64,000 bases of DNA from Rossellomorea marisflavi (GCF_009806575.1 NZ_CP047095.1:3476001-3540000); one strand, 5' to 3'. Shown: positions 1 to 9,097, counted from the first letter of the stretch. A program made the numbers and translations. Notes: a model not told the origin generated them from the sequence alone.

Positions 1-473
1 CCGGAGAACTCATGGGGATATTGACTATAACGTTCCTCGCTATTGCGTATGCCCACCTGTTTCAGAATATCGATGGCTTCTTTCTTCGCCTGTTCCCGGC
101 TGAGATCCTGATGTTTCATGAGGCTCTCGGCAATCTGATTCCCGATCCGGATCGTCGGATTCAGGGACGTCATGGGATCCTGGAAGATCATTCCGATGTC
201 CCGCCCGCGTATGGACTCCATCTCCTTCTCGGTCTTCTCCGCGAGATTCTCCCCGAGGAACGTGATCTCCCCTTCCTTCATATACGAGGGTGGGGATGGC
301 AGCAGACGCATGATCGATCGTGCCGTCACGCTTTTCCCGCTGCCCGATTCCCCTACGATGCCAAGGGTCTCGCCTTTTTTCACTTCAAAACTCACACCGC
401 GTACAGCATCGAATTCCTCTTCCTTTGATTGGAACGAGATATGCAAATTGTCTACTTTAAGAATTGATTCCAC
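1..473 (-). CDS. Oligopeptide-type ABC transporter ATP-binding protein (OppD/DppD-like), 3' end beyond window
   Basis: This is the ATPase subunit of a peptide-type importer; it would couple ATP hydrolysis to uptake at the inner face of the membrane. The leftward reading frame starts at a GTG (471-473) preceded by AGGTGG at a 6-base spacing. It reads through a typical N-terminal strand (LKVDNLHISF), Walker A (GESGSGKSVT) and Q-loop (IFQDPMTSLNP), and is still open at base 1, so roughly the C-terminal half lies outside the window. It is divergent from the permease/binding-protein genes at 608-5386, which suggests one transport system. The frame is certain; the substrate is inferred from the family only. 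Confidence 0.9.
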   Translation of the reverse strand, partial: MESILKVDNLHISFQSKEEEFDAVRGVSFEVKKGETLGIVGESGSGKSVTARSIMRLLPSPPSYMKEGEITFLGENLAEKTEKEMESIRGRDIGMIFQDPMTSLNPTIRIGNQIAESLMKHQDLSREQAKKEAIDILKQVGIRNSEERYSQYPHEFS

Positions 474-519
474 TATTTCCACCTGCCAGGACGATTTGTT
501 AAATTTTCTAAAGTTTACA

Positions 520-548
520 TTGATTTTTCAAGAATGTGTATTTAAAAT
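520..548 (+). promoter_or_regulatory. Sigma-A-type promoter for the permease operon
   Basis: TTGATT at 520-525 and TAAAAT at 543-548 are separated by 17 bases, close to the vegetative consensus, and lie 60-90 bases upstream of the permease start at 608. The strong ribosome binding site AAGGAGGG follows at about 591-598. Confidence 0.55.
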
Positions 549-607
549 ATACTAAACAGATCGGAATTATGCAATTTGAATTTTTATAAAGGAGGGCAAC
601 GCTTCAC

Positions 608-2050
608 ATGGAAACGGCGAAAGCTACTGGCACCTATGCACCAACCCCGATGTTCCAAGATACCTATCAAAAGATGCAACGACGGAATCTATATCACTTC
701 TTCATTCTGATTCTGGGATTACCGGTCCATCTCGTCGTCTTTTTCATCTACCTTCACAGAAAGAAGAACGACCCGTATCAGAGGCTCCTTCATGACATGA
801 AACAGGGACTAGTCAAGGAGGGATTAAAAGCCACTTATTTAAAACGAGCAGAAGAAGAACTTCAAAGAAAGAATATGTTCTTCAATCAACAGGCATCTCC
901 TTCAAGCATCAAGGCAAAGGCCGAACGACTTGCTCAGGAAAGATTGAACGAAACAGCGGAGGAGCGAACGCTCAAACAGCTCACCCTGAAGGATGAACGG
1001 AAGATCACGTACAAAGAAACCTTCGGGTCTCTCCTGCAGAACCCGACGTTCTTGGTCCTATCCGCTCTGCCTGGTCTCCCTATGTATCTACTACTGCTCT
1101 TATACAGCAATCATTTTGTAAAATACATATTCGAACGCCTCGTCATGAGCTTATTCGTCATCGTAGGGGTCGCATTCCTTGTCTTCACCATCCTGTATCT
1201 ATCCCCGTTCAATCCGGCAGCGAACATACTCGGGGAGACAGCGACAAAGGATCAGATCGCTGCATTCAATGCCATTCACGGTTTGGATCAGCCTTATCTC
1301 GTCCAGCTTTGGAATACGATCAAAGGGATTGCCACCTTTGACCTCGGCTCTTCCTTTACGGGAAATGAAGAAGTCGCATCAAGCATCGGGAGGAAGTTCC
1401 CCATCACCCTGACACTGGCCATCATTTCACTGGTCATGGCGATTGTGATCGCCATCCCGATCGGCATCGTTTCTGCCACGAAGCCAAGGTCATTCTTTGA
1501 CTATACGTTTATGTTCGTGGCTCTGATCGGCCTGTCCATCCCGAACTTCTGGCAGGGGCTGATCTTCATCCTGAACTTCTCGATCAAGTTGAAATGGTTC
1601 CCGGCAACCTACTCCCCGGGCAACTGGCTGTCGATCGTGATGCCGGCCGTCGTCCTCGGAACCGCTTTGACTGCATCGATTGCCCGGATGATGAGATCAT
1701 CCACCCTGGAAGTGATCAATGAGGACTATATCCTGACGGCCAAGGCGAAAGGATTGAACAAGCGGCAGGTGCTCTGGAAGCACGCAGTGAGTAACGCCAT
1801 GATCCCCGTCATCACGGTCATCGGCCTCCTTTTCGGCGGAATGCTCGGAGGCGCCGCCGTGACGGAGAAAGTATTCAACATCAGCGGGATCGGAAGCTAC
1901 ATCGTCGATAAGCAGTTCATCCCTGATATTCCCGCCATCATGGGAGGGGTCGTCTATATTGCCATCACGATCTCCCTCGTCAATCTATTGATCGATATCC
2001 TGTATGCGTTCTTCGATCCGAGGATCCGCTCCAAGATGAAACAATATTAA
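608..2050 (+). CDS. ABC transporter permease, OppB/DppB-like with long N-terminal extension
   Basis: A membrane subunit of a peptide-type importer, 480 residues against about 310-330 for ordinary OppB/DppB. Residues from about 175 onward are a normal BPD permease domain with several membrane spans and an EAA-type cytoplasmic loop ([20 protein letters not shown]) that contacts the ATPase. The first 170 residues are extra: a hydrophobic segment near 28-48, a charged, coiled-coil-prone stretch at about 49-145 rich in K, E, R and Q, and a second hydrophobic segment near 150-170. AAGGAGGG precedes the ATG. The OppC-like gene follows after 13 bases. Permease identity is firm; the role of the extension is unknown. 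Confidence 0.9.
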   Translation: METAKATGTYAPTPMFQDTYQKMQRRNLYHFFILILGLPVHLVVFFIYLHRKKNDPYQRLLHDMKQGLVKEGLKATYLKRAEEELQRKNMFFNQQASPSSIKAKAERLAQERLNETAEERTLKQLTLKDERKITYKETFGSLLQNPTFLVLSALPGLPMYLLLLLYSNHFVKYIFERLVMSLFVIVGVAFLVFTILYLSPFNPAANILGETATKDQIAAFNAIHGLDQPYLVQLWNTIKGIATFDLGSSFTGNEEVASSIGRKFPITLTLAIISLVMAIVIAIPIGIVSATKPRSFFDYTFMFVALIGLSIPNFWQGLIFILNFSIKLKWFPATYSPGNWLSIVMPAVVLGTALTASIARMMRSSTLEVINEDYILTAKAKGLNKRQVLWKHAVSNAMIPVITVIGLLFGGMLGGAAVTEKVFNISGIGSYIVDKQFIPDIPAIMGGVVYIAITISLVNLLIDILYAFFDPRIRSKMKQY

Positions 2051-2063
2051 AGCAGGTGCATGT

Positions 2064-3568
2064 ATGACAACCAACGTGGAAGTACCGCATTACAAAAAGA
2101 AATTCGCACTGAAAATATCATCTGAATATACACAGTCCACCTTCACATGGGTGCTGTCCCTGGCCATCACGCTCATCTTCCTATTCAACAGTTTCGACCT
2201 GTCGGATGGGTCCATGAAGCCGGGTGCATTCACGTTCTTCGCGGCCTATGCATTCTTCACCATCGTACAGCTGGTGATCACGCGGCTGATCAAACGGGAC
2301 CTGAACAGGGACGGGGTCATCCGAAAGAGCACGAGGCGCCTTGGCTATCTTCAACTTCTCAGCCTGTTGACGGCCAATGTCTTCACCGTCAGTGCCGCCT
2401 TTCTACTGATCAAAGAAAAGAAAACGCCCGAATACACATTCTCGGTTTATATGATTCTGACGCAGATCTTCGTCATTGCCGTATCCGCTCTTAATCTATT
2501 CAAACCGTACGTATCGGATACGTTCCTGCTGGGGATTTTCCTGCTCCTCGCCATCACGATGTTCCACCTCGCCGTTCTATGGATGGTGATCACGTTCGGT
2601 GAACGCCTGCCGAAATGGACCGGCATTGTGGCGGTTCTATTGATGCTCACGGGATTGACGGGCAATCTTTTCGCCATATTCCTCGGGTGGAACCTCCTCA
2701 TGAAGTCACGGGGAGAACATCATCCCGTCACCGGCACATGGTACCGGGTGTGGGATAAGGTGACCGGCAATATGACATCCATGCTCGGATTGTTCTTCAT
2801 TGTCTTCCTGTTCTCGATTTCCGTTTGCAGCTACCTGACGTTCGATTATGCCCTCGCCGTAGAGAATAATTACTCGGCGATCCTGCAGACGCCGAACCCT
2901 GCCTACCCCCTCGGAACCGATGATTACGGGCGGGACCTATTCTCCCGGATCATCTTCGGAGCACGGATTTCCCTCATCGTCGGGTTCCTCTCAACGTTGA
3001 TCCCGTTCATCATCGGCGGCATCCTCGGGGCGATTTCGGGCTATTACGGTCAGCGGACCGACAATATCATCATGAGGCTACTGGATGTGCTCTACGCAAT
3101 TCCAGGAATCCTCCTCGCCATCGTCATCATCGCAGCATTCGGGTCCAACACAACGACCCTTGTCCTCGCACTGAGTGTCGGATCGATCCCGACCTATGCC
3201 AGGACAATGAGAGCCAATGTGCTCATGGTATCAAACTATGAATATGTCGATTCCGCCCGCGCACTGGGCACAGGGAATTTCGAAATCATCTTCCGGCATG
3301 TGGTGCCGAACTCACTGGCACCGATGATCGTCAAATCGACCCTCACCATCGGGGGGCAGTGATCGCCACCAGCAGTCTGAGCTATCTCGGACTCGGTATC
3401 GAGCCTCATATACCCGAGTGGGGAAACATCCTGAAAATCGGCAGCACGTATCTTGAAACACATTCCTATCTCGCCATCTACCCGGGTCTTGCCATCATCC
3501 TCCTAGTCCTCTCCTTCAATTTCCTTGGAGACGGCCTGCGGGATGCCCTTGATCCGAAGTTAGACTAA
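2064..3568 (+). pseudogene. ABC transporter permease, OppC/DppC-like, frameshifted near the 3' end
   Basis: The second membrane subunit of the same importer. Residues 1 to about 260 form an unusual extension with around six or seven hydrophobic segments; the family core begins near the [10 protein letters not shown] motif and includes the EAA-type loop ([12 protein letters not shown]). The frame stops at 3360-3362 just after LTIGG, while the overlapping +1 frame continues in perfect family style (SSLSYLGLGIEP to GDGLRDALDP) to 3568. One extra G in the G6 run at 3351-3356 restores a product of about 501 residues. A sequencing or assembly indel is more likely than a real break, because everything on both sides is intact. 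Confidence 0.85.
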
Positions 3569-3595
3569 AACCAACACCTTAGGAGGTCATTCATT

Positions 3596-5386
3596 TTGAA
3601 GAAATCCATTTTCGCCGTGTTCCTTGCGCTTGTCCTGTTTGCTGCAGGCTGCGTGAACACAAAATCAGATGTAGCAGAAGACAGCAAGAACGATGGGAAG
3701 AAGCCGACCATTGAAATCCTCGGCATGAGTTCAAGCGAGTCCGATATCAATATCCTTCGCGACCAGCTTGTGAAAAACGGCTTCGATGTGAAGCTGAATG
3801 TTCAACCGGACTACGGAAGCTTCAAATCACAGCAGGATGCAGGAAACTATGACGTCGCCCTCTCCAGTTGGACGACGGTGACAGGTAACCCTGACTATGC
3901 CGTTCGCTCCGTCTTCAAATCCGGCGGAGATTACAGCACCATCGCCGATGAGAAGGTCGACAAACTGATTGATGAAGCAAGTACGCAAACGCCTGAAGAA
4001 TTCACCAAAACGTACAAAGCACTGGAAGACCGCCTTGTATTCGAAAAAGCGTACATCGCACCGCTCTATATCTCATACAAAGCACAGGGAATCAACAAGG
4101 ATGTGCTGAACACCGATACCGTCCGCCTCTCCAAATCCCGTGCCCTTGCGTGGGAAACAATCGACTTCAATGACGAAGCGAAACGCGCTAACGATCCACT
4201 GATCATGCAGCAAAGCATCCCGACCCTGACGTCCCTTGACCCGATCAAAGGGAATGATGGTTCCATCAATACGATCAACACGAATATGTATGTAAGGCTT
4301 GTGAATCTGACCGATGATGACAATGTCACCGCTGACGGTTCCCTCTCCCGCAACTACACGATCGGCGAAGGAAATTCAGAGTACTATTTCCTACTTCGCG
4401 ATGATATCAATTTTGCCCAAGTGACAGACAAAAAGGCCGTCGATTCTGGTGAGCGCGTCGGTGCCGACGATGTCATCTTCTCCCTGAACCGTGCAAAGGA
4501 TAAGGATTCCGTTCCTGATCACCGTACGTACACCCTCCATGAGCATATCAAGGATGCAGAAGTCGTGACCGACCTGAAGGAACTCGACGGGAAGACCAAT
4601 GACGGAAAAAAGATCCGTGAAAGCCTGGAGAATGGCCTTGATCAAAAAATCTCAAGTCTTGTAGACGATAAAAACGACGCAGATAACGGAAGCGGAAAAT
4701 ACCAGGTCGTTAAAATGACGACGACTGAACCATTCCCTCAAGTATTGAACTACCTTGCCCACCAATCAGCAGGGATCGTATCGAAGAAACAAGTGGAGAG
4801 CATCAACACCTATGATGTCGCATCCTTCGACGTGAAGAAAGACATCCCGTACGGTGACCAAAACACCGTCACGGAAGGCGATAAATACGATAACAGCCTT
4901 TACGCAAGCGGACCATACATCATGACGTACAAAAACGATTATGAAGCCGTCTTCCAGAAGAACCCTGCCTACATGAAAGGCACTGAAAACGAAGCGAAGA
5001 TCAGCAACATCAATGTCCGCTTCATTGCAGAAGCCGACAGCGCCCTGTCCGCCCTGCGTAACGGGGAAATCCATTTCTACTACGGAGTCCCTGAAACGAA
5101 ATACGAAACCGTCGAAAAAGACGACAAACTGAAGCTGCAGCGGATCGAAAGCAACGGCGTATCGTACCTGCTCTTCAATTCCAAAGGCCGTGACGTTTCC
5201 AAAAGCGAAGACCTAAGAAAAGCCGTCCTGTACTCCATCAACCAAGATGAGTTCATCGACTACTACCAAGGCAACAAAATCAAAGCCGTCTCCACCGTCA
5301 GCCCCCTTGTCGACACTGGCAACGAGCTGAAGGCCGACAGTGATAAAGTGAAGGAATTCCTGAAGAAATATCAAGAGAATAAGTAA
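3596..5386 (+). CDS. Peptide-type substrate-binding lipoprotein (SBP_bac_5 family) with circularly permuted domain order
   Basis: An extracellular lipid-anchored binding protein of the OppA/DppA family, 596 residues, TTG start with AGGAGG nine bases upstream. The lipobox LFAAGC puts the anchoring cysteine at residue 19. The order of family landmarks is rotated. Residues 37-192 resemble the usual C-terminal part (AQLxxxG, YDVALSSW, NPDY, VDKLIDEAS, APLYISY). Residues 200-596 resemble the usual N-terminal and middle parts (SLDP, YYFLLRDDINF, GADDVIFSLNRA, SGPYIM, LRKAVLYSINQDE) and end with DSDKVKEFLKKYQ, which normally precedes the segment found here at residue 37. It follows the two permeases and ends at a strong terminator. 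The ligand is unknown; nickel, dipeptide or oligopeptide are all possible. Confidence 0.88.
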   Translation: MKKSIFAVFLALVLFAAGCVNTKSDVAEDSKNDGKKPTIEILGMSSSESDINILRDQLVKNGFDVKLNVQPDYGSFKSQQDAGNYDVALSSWTTVTGNPDYAVRSVFKSGGDYSTIADEKVDKLIDEASTQTPEEFTKTYKALEDRLVFEKAYIAPLYISYKAQGINKDVLNTDTVRLSKSRALAWETIDFNDEAKRANDPLIMQQSIPTLTSLDPIKGNDGSINTINTNMYVRLVNLTDDDNVTADGSLSRNYTIGEGNSEYYFLLRDDINFAQVTDKKAVDSGERVGADDVIFSLNRAKDKDSVPDHRTYTLHEHIKDAEVVTDLKELDGKTNDGKKIRESLENGLDQKISSLVDDKNDADNGSGKYQVVKMTTTEPFPQVLNYLAHQSAGIVSKKQVESINTYDVASFDVKKDIPYGDQNTVTEGDKYDNSLYASGPYIMTYKNDYEAVFQKNPAYMKGTENEAKISNINVRFIAEADSALSALRNGEIHFYYGVPETKYETVEKDDKLKLQRIESNGVSYLLFNSKGRDVSKSEDLRKAVLYSINQDEFIDYYQGNKIKAVSTVSPLVDTGNELKADSDKVKEFLKKYQENK

Positions 5387-5390
5387 TCGG

Positions 5391-5427
5391 AAAGAGCCTG
5401 CCGGACGAGATCCGGCAGGCTCTTTAA
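5391..5427. terminator. Bidirectional rho-independent terminator
   Basis: A perfect 15-base-pair stem (5391-5405 with 5411-5425) with a 5-base loop and A/T flanks separates the binding-protein gene from the convergent ABC permease gene. Confidence 0.9.
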
Positions 5428-5432
5428 TTGCT

Positions 5433-6134
5433 TCATTTCTGTTTCCGGTACAGCAGGATAAAGTAAATACATATGAGGATGACGCTATATAAAAGGATCC
5501 ACCCATAGTTTGCGTAAACAGACGCCGATATGGAAGACAGATCGTCGCCCATACCCATGATATCCAGCGAGCGATAGAGGGGAGGAAGGAACCACATCAC
5601 CACTGGGGCAATCCATTTCCCCATGGATGCCAACGCCAGGGTGAGGATGAGCACCGAGAGCGTCCCCCACCATGTGTTTAACGGATTCCTCATCCATTCC
5701 CTTGTGAAGAGGGCCGACAAGGAGATGGACAAGACGCTCAGTGAGAAATGGGCAAGCACCCCCATTATGACATGATATTGATTCACCCCTTCCCCGAACC
5801 CTCCGATGACCAAGGGATACCCGACCGACAGGATGCTGAGGACGAAGCCATTAAGCAGGGCAATAGTATAAAGGGATGCATGATAGCGCCATACCGGCCT
5901 CGCATGCATGAGCGTCACTTCTTTTTGACCCTTGTCCTCCGCATGGAAGATGGTGATCGTGATCCACCCCATGATGAAGAACAGGGCGATGGACGTAAAG
6001 GAATAGCTGTCCAAAATGGGATTGGGGGTATATGTGTAATTCAGCATCAGGACGAATAGGTATACGAATAAGGGCGGTATAGATTTAAAGGTACGCAGAT
6101 GAACAAGGAAGGAATAGCGGAACAGCGCCATCAT
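5433..6134 (-). CDS. ABC-2-type transporter permease
   Basis: An integral membrane protein of 233 residues with about six hydrophobic segments and a short basic C-terminus (LLYRKQK). It overlaps the upstream ATPase gene by four bases (stop/start ATGA), so the two are translationally coupled and form one exporter. Its architecture matches small ABC-2 permeases that pair with CcmA/NatA-type ATPases. No substrate can be read from the sequence. The membrane topology and coupling are seen; the export role is inferred. Confidence 0.8.
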   Translation of the reverse strand: MMALFRYSFLVHLRTFKSIPPLFVYLFVLMLNYTYTPNPILDSYSFTSIALFFIMGWITITIFHAEDKGQKEVTLMHARPVWRYHASLYTIALLNGFVLSILSVGYPLVIGGFGEGVNQYHVIMGVLAHFSLSVLSISLSALFTREWMRNPLNTWWGTLSVLILTLALASMGKWIAPVVMWFLPPLYRSLDIMGMGDDLSSISASVYANYGWILLYSVILICIYFILLYRKQK

Positions 6135-7000
6135 GACTGAACCACCCCTCTTCCCTCGATCATTGAAGCGTCGACTCCTACTTCTTTGATGGACGCTCCT
6201 CTTTGCAGAAGTGCCAGGAGCACCCCGTCCATTTCATCCTCACCCAGCATCGCTTCCATGCGCAACCGGTCATCGGTTAGTTCGAGTGATTTTTTCATTT
6301 CAAGAAGAGGAGTTACATGATCCAGTTTTGTTGAATGGATATCAAAGACAATCCTGAATTTTCCCCTGAGTAAACGCTCCTCTTTCACCAGTCCCTTGTC
6401 TTTTATAACAAAGATCTGATCGGCAAGCCTGCTCAGCCTTCTGGATTCATGACAGGTGAAGACGATGCCCACCCCGGTTCCTTTCAACTGCCCAAACAAT
6501 TCCTCTAACTCCTGCTGTGCACGGGCATCAAGTCCGGACAGGGGCTCATCCATGATAAGGAGATGCGGCTCTTCCAACATGGCCTGCATGATGAGGACCT
6601 TTTGCTTCATCCCTTTGGAAAAGGTGGAGATACGCTGATTTTTGACGGACTCCAGCCGGAAATCTTCCAGGAGCCCGGTTATCCGCATTTGAAGCAATCC
6701 ATCTTCCATCCCGCGGATCTTCCCCATATGAGTCAAGTATTCTACCGGAGTGAATGGAATGCTCCCGGGCGTGATTTCCGGCACATAACTAATAGTCAGA
6801 GGCATCACGTCATGATAGATGGTTCCATCGTCCACCTTGCTCATGCCAGCTATCAATTTCAATAATGTACTCTTACCTGCCCCATTGTCTCCCCGGAGCA
6901 TGACGATTTGATTGCTGTACAAAGAGAACGATATCTCTCTTAATACTTGGTGATGTTTATACTTTTTTGAGATATTCACAGCCGTAAGCAGTGCAGACAC
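6131..7000 (-). CDS. ABC transporter ATP-binding protein (CcmA/NatA type)
   Basis: A 289-residue ATPase with Walker A (RGDNGAGKST), a degenerate signature (FSKGMKQK), Walker B with catalytic Glu (LLIMDEPLSGLD) and a switch histidine (CHESRR), followed by about 80 residues of C-terminal domain. This is the layout of single-domain exporter ATPases. It is the promoter-proximal gene of a two-gene operon with the ABC-2 permease at 5433-6134. Candidate functions include drug, peptide or sodium export; context does not decide. Confidence 0.88.
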   Translation of the reverse strand: MSALLTAVNISKKYKHHQVLREISFSLYSNQIVMLRGDNGAGKSTLLKLIAGMSKVDDGTIYHDVMPLTISYVPEITPGSIPFTPVEYLTHMGKIRGMEDGLLQMRITGLLEDFRLESVKNQRISTFSKGMKQKVLIMQAMLEEPHLLIMDEPLSGLDARAQQELEELFGQLKGTGVGIVFTCHESRRLSRLADQIFVIKDKGLVKEERLLRGKFRIVFDIHSTKLDHVTPLLEMKKSLELTDDRLRMEAMLGEDEMDGVLLALLQRGASIKEVGVDASMIEGRGVVQS

Positions 7001-7074
7001 GCTCTCTACCCTCTTTCACTTCTTTTGGAAATATATTCTTATTCATTATTACAGAAATACCCATCGGTTTCCAT

Positions 7075-7112
7075 AAAAAAAGCGACTCCCTTCCCATAAA
7101 GGAGGAGTCACT
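7075..7112 (-). terminator. Rho-independent terminator after the isochorismatase gene
   Basis: Arms 7081-7089 and 7104-7112 pair (one G-T), followed leftward by a run of seven T on the transcribed strand. It lies just downstream of the leftward gene ending at 7132. Confidence 0.8.
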
Positions 7113-7131
7113 TATTTACTGTGTGCCCGGA

Positions 7132-7689
7132 TTATCTGTACTGATCATGCGCCGGGATGAACAGATCCTCTTCCGATTTCCTGACCATGGCAAAATGCTC
7201 GACGTTATAATGGCCGTGAAGCGTCGCATTATGATGCGCAATGATCTTATCCGCAGGGAGTGCTTTCGAGTCAGAAGTGGTGTGACCATCTCCAACAAGT
7301 GTCACGTCAAATCCGTTGACCGTCGCTGTCCGGACCGCCGTATCAATGCAGTACTCCGTCTTGCAACCCATCACCACAAGGTGACCGATGCCGGCATCCT
7401 TCAAATGGGCGAGAAGCGGGGTACCGTGAAAAGAATTCGTCGCTGCTTTATCAAAAATCACAGCGTTCTCCGGTACATGGATCTCCTTGTGGATCTCAAA
7501 TCCAGGACCCTTTCCTTCCGCCACATCCACATCGCGGATGAAGACCATATCAACCTGTTCCTCGTGCGCTTTGGCAATCACCCGATTGATTGTGGAGATG
7601 ACCCGCTCCTTTTCCCAGACCGGCACCTCGACTTCGCTACCGTCCATGAGATCTTGCTGACAATCGATGATTAATAATGTTTGTTTCAA
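7132..7689 (-). CDS. Cysteine hydrolase of the isochorismatase family
   Basis: A 185-residue cytosolic hydrolase. The family triad is visible: Asp9 (IIDCQQD), Lys81 (FDKAATNSF) and nucleophile Cys114 (GCKTEYCIDTAVR). This fold covers isochorismatases, nicotinamidases and other amidohydrolases. The metal-binding and aromatic signatures that define nicotinamidase are not obvious, so the substrate is left open. It appears monocistronic, with its own terminator and a short gap to the upstream gene. Confidence 0.88.
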   Translation of the reverse strand: MKQTLLIIDCQQDLMDGSEVEVPVWEKERVISTINRVIAKAHEEQVDMVFIRDVDVAEGKGPGFEIHKEIHVPENAVIFDKAATNSFHGTPLLAHLKDAGIGHLVVMGCKTEYCIDTAVRTATVNGFDVTLVGDGHTTSDSKALPADKIIAHHNATLHGHYNVEHFAMVRKSEEDLFIPAHDQYR

Positions 7690-7734
7690 CTCATCTTCCC
7701 CTTTATGTATGGCATGCTTATCCCTTCTATATTA

Positions 7735-8136
7735 TCATACTATTCGGATATCTTTCTTTGTTTTTATGAGTCCGGGGATGAACAGGAAGGGGTAGAGTAG
7801 TAGATACAGATTGAATCCCCACCACGCCGCATCAAAGTCCTTCATCCATGCCCAGAAGGCAACCGCCTGCAGACCGGAACAGCTTGTGAGCACAAGGGAA
7901 ATCAGGGCAAGGCCCTTCCAAGATGGATTGCCTCTCTTCAGTAGATAGAGACTGGTTAATCCGGTTGTGGAAATCAGAAGATCCAGTGGGAGGAACGACC
8001 AGTTCCATGCCACGATATGGGGATCATCATAATCCTTGAACGCCCATTCCTGCGGAATCCACCCCATGAATGTCACGAGCCAATAGATGATGAACCCGAT
8101 GTCTGTGATGAGGAAAAATCCTTTCATGACCCTCAA
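7735..8136 (-). CDS. Small four-span membrane protein, YvaD-like (DUF5360)
   Basis: A 133-residue protein with four hydrophobic segments and aromatic, tryptophan-rich loops (FMGWIPQEWAF, AFWAWMKDFD). It resembles Bacillus subtilis YvaD, a protein of unknown function encoded beside the SMR exporter gene yvaE; the same arrangement is seen here. The start overlaps the stop of the SMR gene by four bases, so translation is coupled. It may be an accessory subunit of the exporter, but this is only suggested by the pairing. Confidence 0.7.
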   Translation of the reverse strand: MRVMKGFFLITDIGFIIYWLVTFMGWIPQEWAFKDYDDPHIVAWNWSFLPLDLLISTTGLTSLYLLKRGNPSWKGLALISLVLTSCSGLQAVAFWAWMKDFDAAWWGFNLYLLLYPFLFIPGLIKTKKDIRIV

Positions 8137-8495
8137 CTGTTCGTTTCCTCCCCAATCTGCGGAGCATCTGCCGTACTGTGACCACCTGCCACATTCAGGA
8201 TCACCACACCGGCAATGATCAAGATGATCGCCACCGCCTTCAGCCAGGTGATGGTCTCACCGAAGTAAAACACCCCGATGAAAGTGATGATCACAATGCC
8301 CATCCCCGACCACACCGCATATGCAAGGGATACATCCAGTCCCTTCAAGGCAAGCGTCAAAAATGACAAACTCGCTATATAGAAAACCATCAATAAGATA
8401 CTCGGTCCCACTCTCGTAAAGCCCTCCGACGCCTTCATGCTCGACGTCCCCGCGACCTCGAACAATATGGCCGCGATGAGATAGATCCAGTGCAT
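8133..8495 (-). CDS. Small multidrug resistance (SMR/EmrE-like) transporter
   Basis: A 120-residue protein with four membrane spans, the usual size of SMR proteins. The essential membrane glutamate is present in the first span (LFEVAGTSSMKAS), and the helix-3/4 signatures AYAVWSGMG and FGE are intact. SMR dimers exchange protons for cationic drugs or guanidinium-type metabolites. It is the first gene of a two-gene operon with the YvaD-like protein. Only one SMR subunit is present, so it would act as a homodimer unless a partner lies elsewhere. Confidence 0.88.
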   Translation of the reverse strand: MHWIYLIAAILFEVAGTSSMKASEGFTRVGPSILLMVFYIASLSFLTLALKGLDVSLAYAVWSGMGIVIITFIGVFYFGETITWLKAVAIILIIAGVVILNVAGGHSTADAPQIGEETNS

Positions 8496-8527
8496 GATAG
8501 ATCACTCCTTTTAAATGGGTAGGGTTT

Positions 8528-8617
8528 GTGCCTGGCACCTTTCGTCTCTTTTGTGCCTGGCACCTTTCGCCTCTTTTGTGCCTGGCACCTTTTCCTCTTT
8601 TTGTGCCTGGCATCTAT
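8528..8617. repeat. Four tandem 25-bp repeats carrying a GTGCCTGGCAC palindrome
   Basis: Copies begin at 8528, 8553, 8578 and 8603, an exact 25-base period. Each contains GTGCCTGGCACC (the last GTGCCTGGCATC), an 11-base inverted repeat with one central base, followed by a pyrimidine-rich spacer (TTTCGTCTCTTTT and variants). The array lies just upstream of the leftward SMR gene (start 8495), so it is in its 5' leader or promoter region. Confidence 0.9.
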
Positions 8618-8681
8618 AAGGAAGCTCTTTTTAGCACGAACTGCGGAAGTCCAAATTCCCGCTTCAGTAGCTTAATGCATT

Positions 8682-9095
8682 TTAAAGGGATGACTTCTCG
8701 ATCTCATCATATAAACTCGTAAGGAATGGAAGATCTTCGGGATACTGGTGATCGAGTATGCTGAGCTCATCAAACGAAAACCAGGCGGCTTCTTCCACTA
8801 ACTGATCGGGGTCGTTCAGGGGCTTCGGGCTGCCATTCACCGCTACAAGGAAGTAATGAACGCAGACGTCGTAGCCTTTGACGACGGTCGTTTTGATCTT
8901 CAGTTTCTTCAGGATCTTCACGGGGTATCCCGTCTCCTCCATCATTTCCCTTACGCAACAGGCTTCAGGCGTTTCGTCTTCTTCGATGCCGCCTGATGGG
9001 ATTGCCCACTCGTTGGAGTTGAATCCTCTTACGAGAAGGACTTCAAACTTATCATTGAAGCAGACACCTGCCGAACCATTCCATGTTTTTGTCAT
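8682..9095 (-). CDS. NUDIX hydrolase
   Basis: A 137-residue nucleoside-diphosphate-linked hydrolase. The full Nudix box is present: G-x5-E-x7-REMMEETGY, with the glutamates that bind Mg2+. I place the start at ATG 9095 (MTKTWNGSAG), preceded by GGAGG nine bases upstream; a longer open frame reaching 9233 runs into the MFS gene and has no such site. The stop of the MFS gene is only two bases away, so it is the last gene of the TetR-MFS-NUDIX operon. It may clean up damaged nucleotides or process a conjugate linked to the exporter; the substrate is unknown. Confidence 0.88.
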   Translation of the reverse strand: MTKTWNGSAGVCFNDKFEVLLVRGFNSNEWAIPSGGIEEDETPEACCVREMMEETGYPVKILKKLKIKTTVVKGYDVCVHYFLVAVNGSPKPLNDPDQLVEEAAWFSFDELSILDHQYPEDLPFLTSLYDEIEKSSL

Positions 9096-9097
9096 GG

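Noticed and set aside
12-555. Two rightward open frames at the window's left end
   Set aside because: They lie opposite a clear OppD-like ATPase reading leftward with Walker A and Q-loop motifs.
8257-8613. Leftward frame with repeated GTKR-like residues over the tandem repeats
   Set aside because: It arises from translating the 25-bp repeats and overlaps the SMR gene in another frame; it has no ribosome binding site.
8528-8617. A CRISPR array
   Set aside because: Repeat and spacer total only 25 bases, spacers are near-identical, and no cas genes are present.
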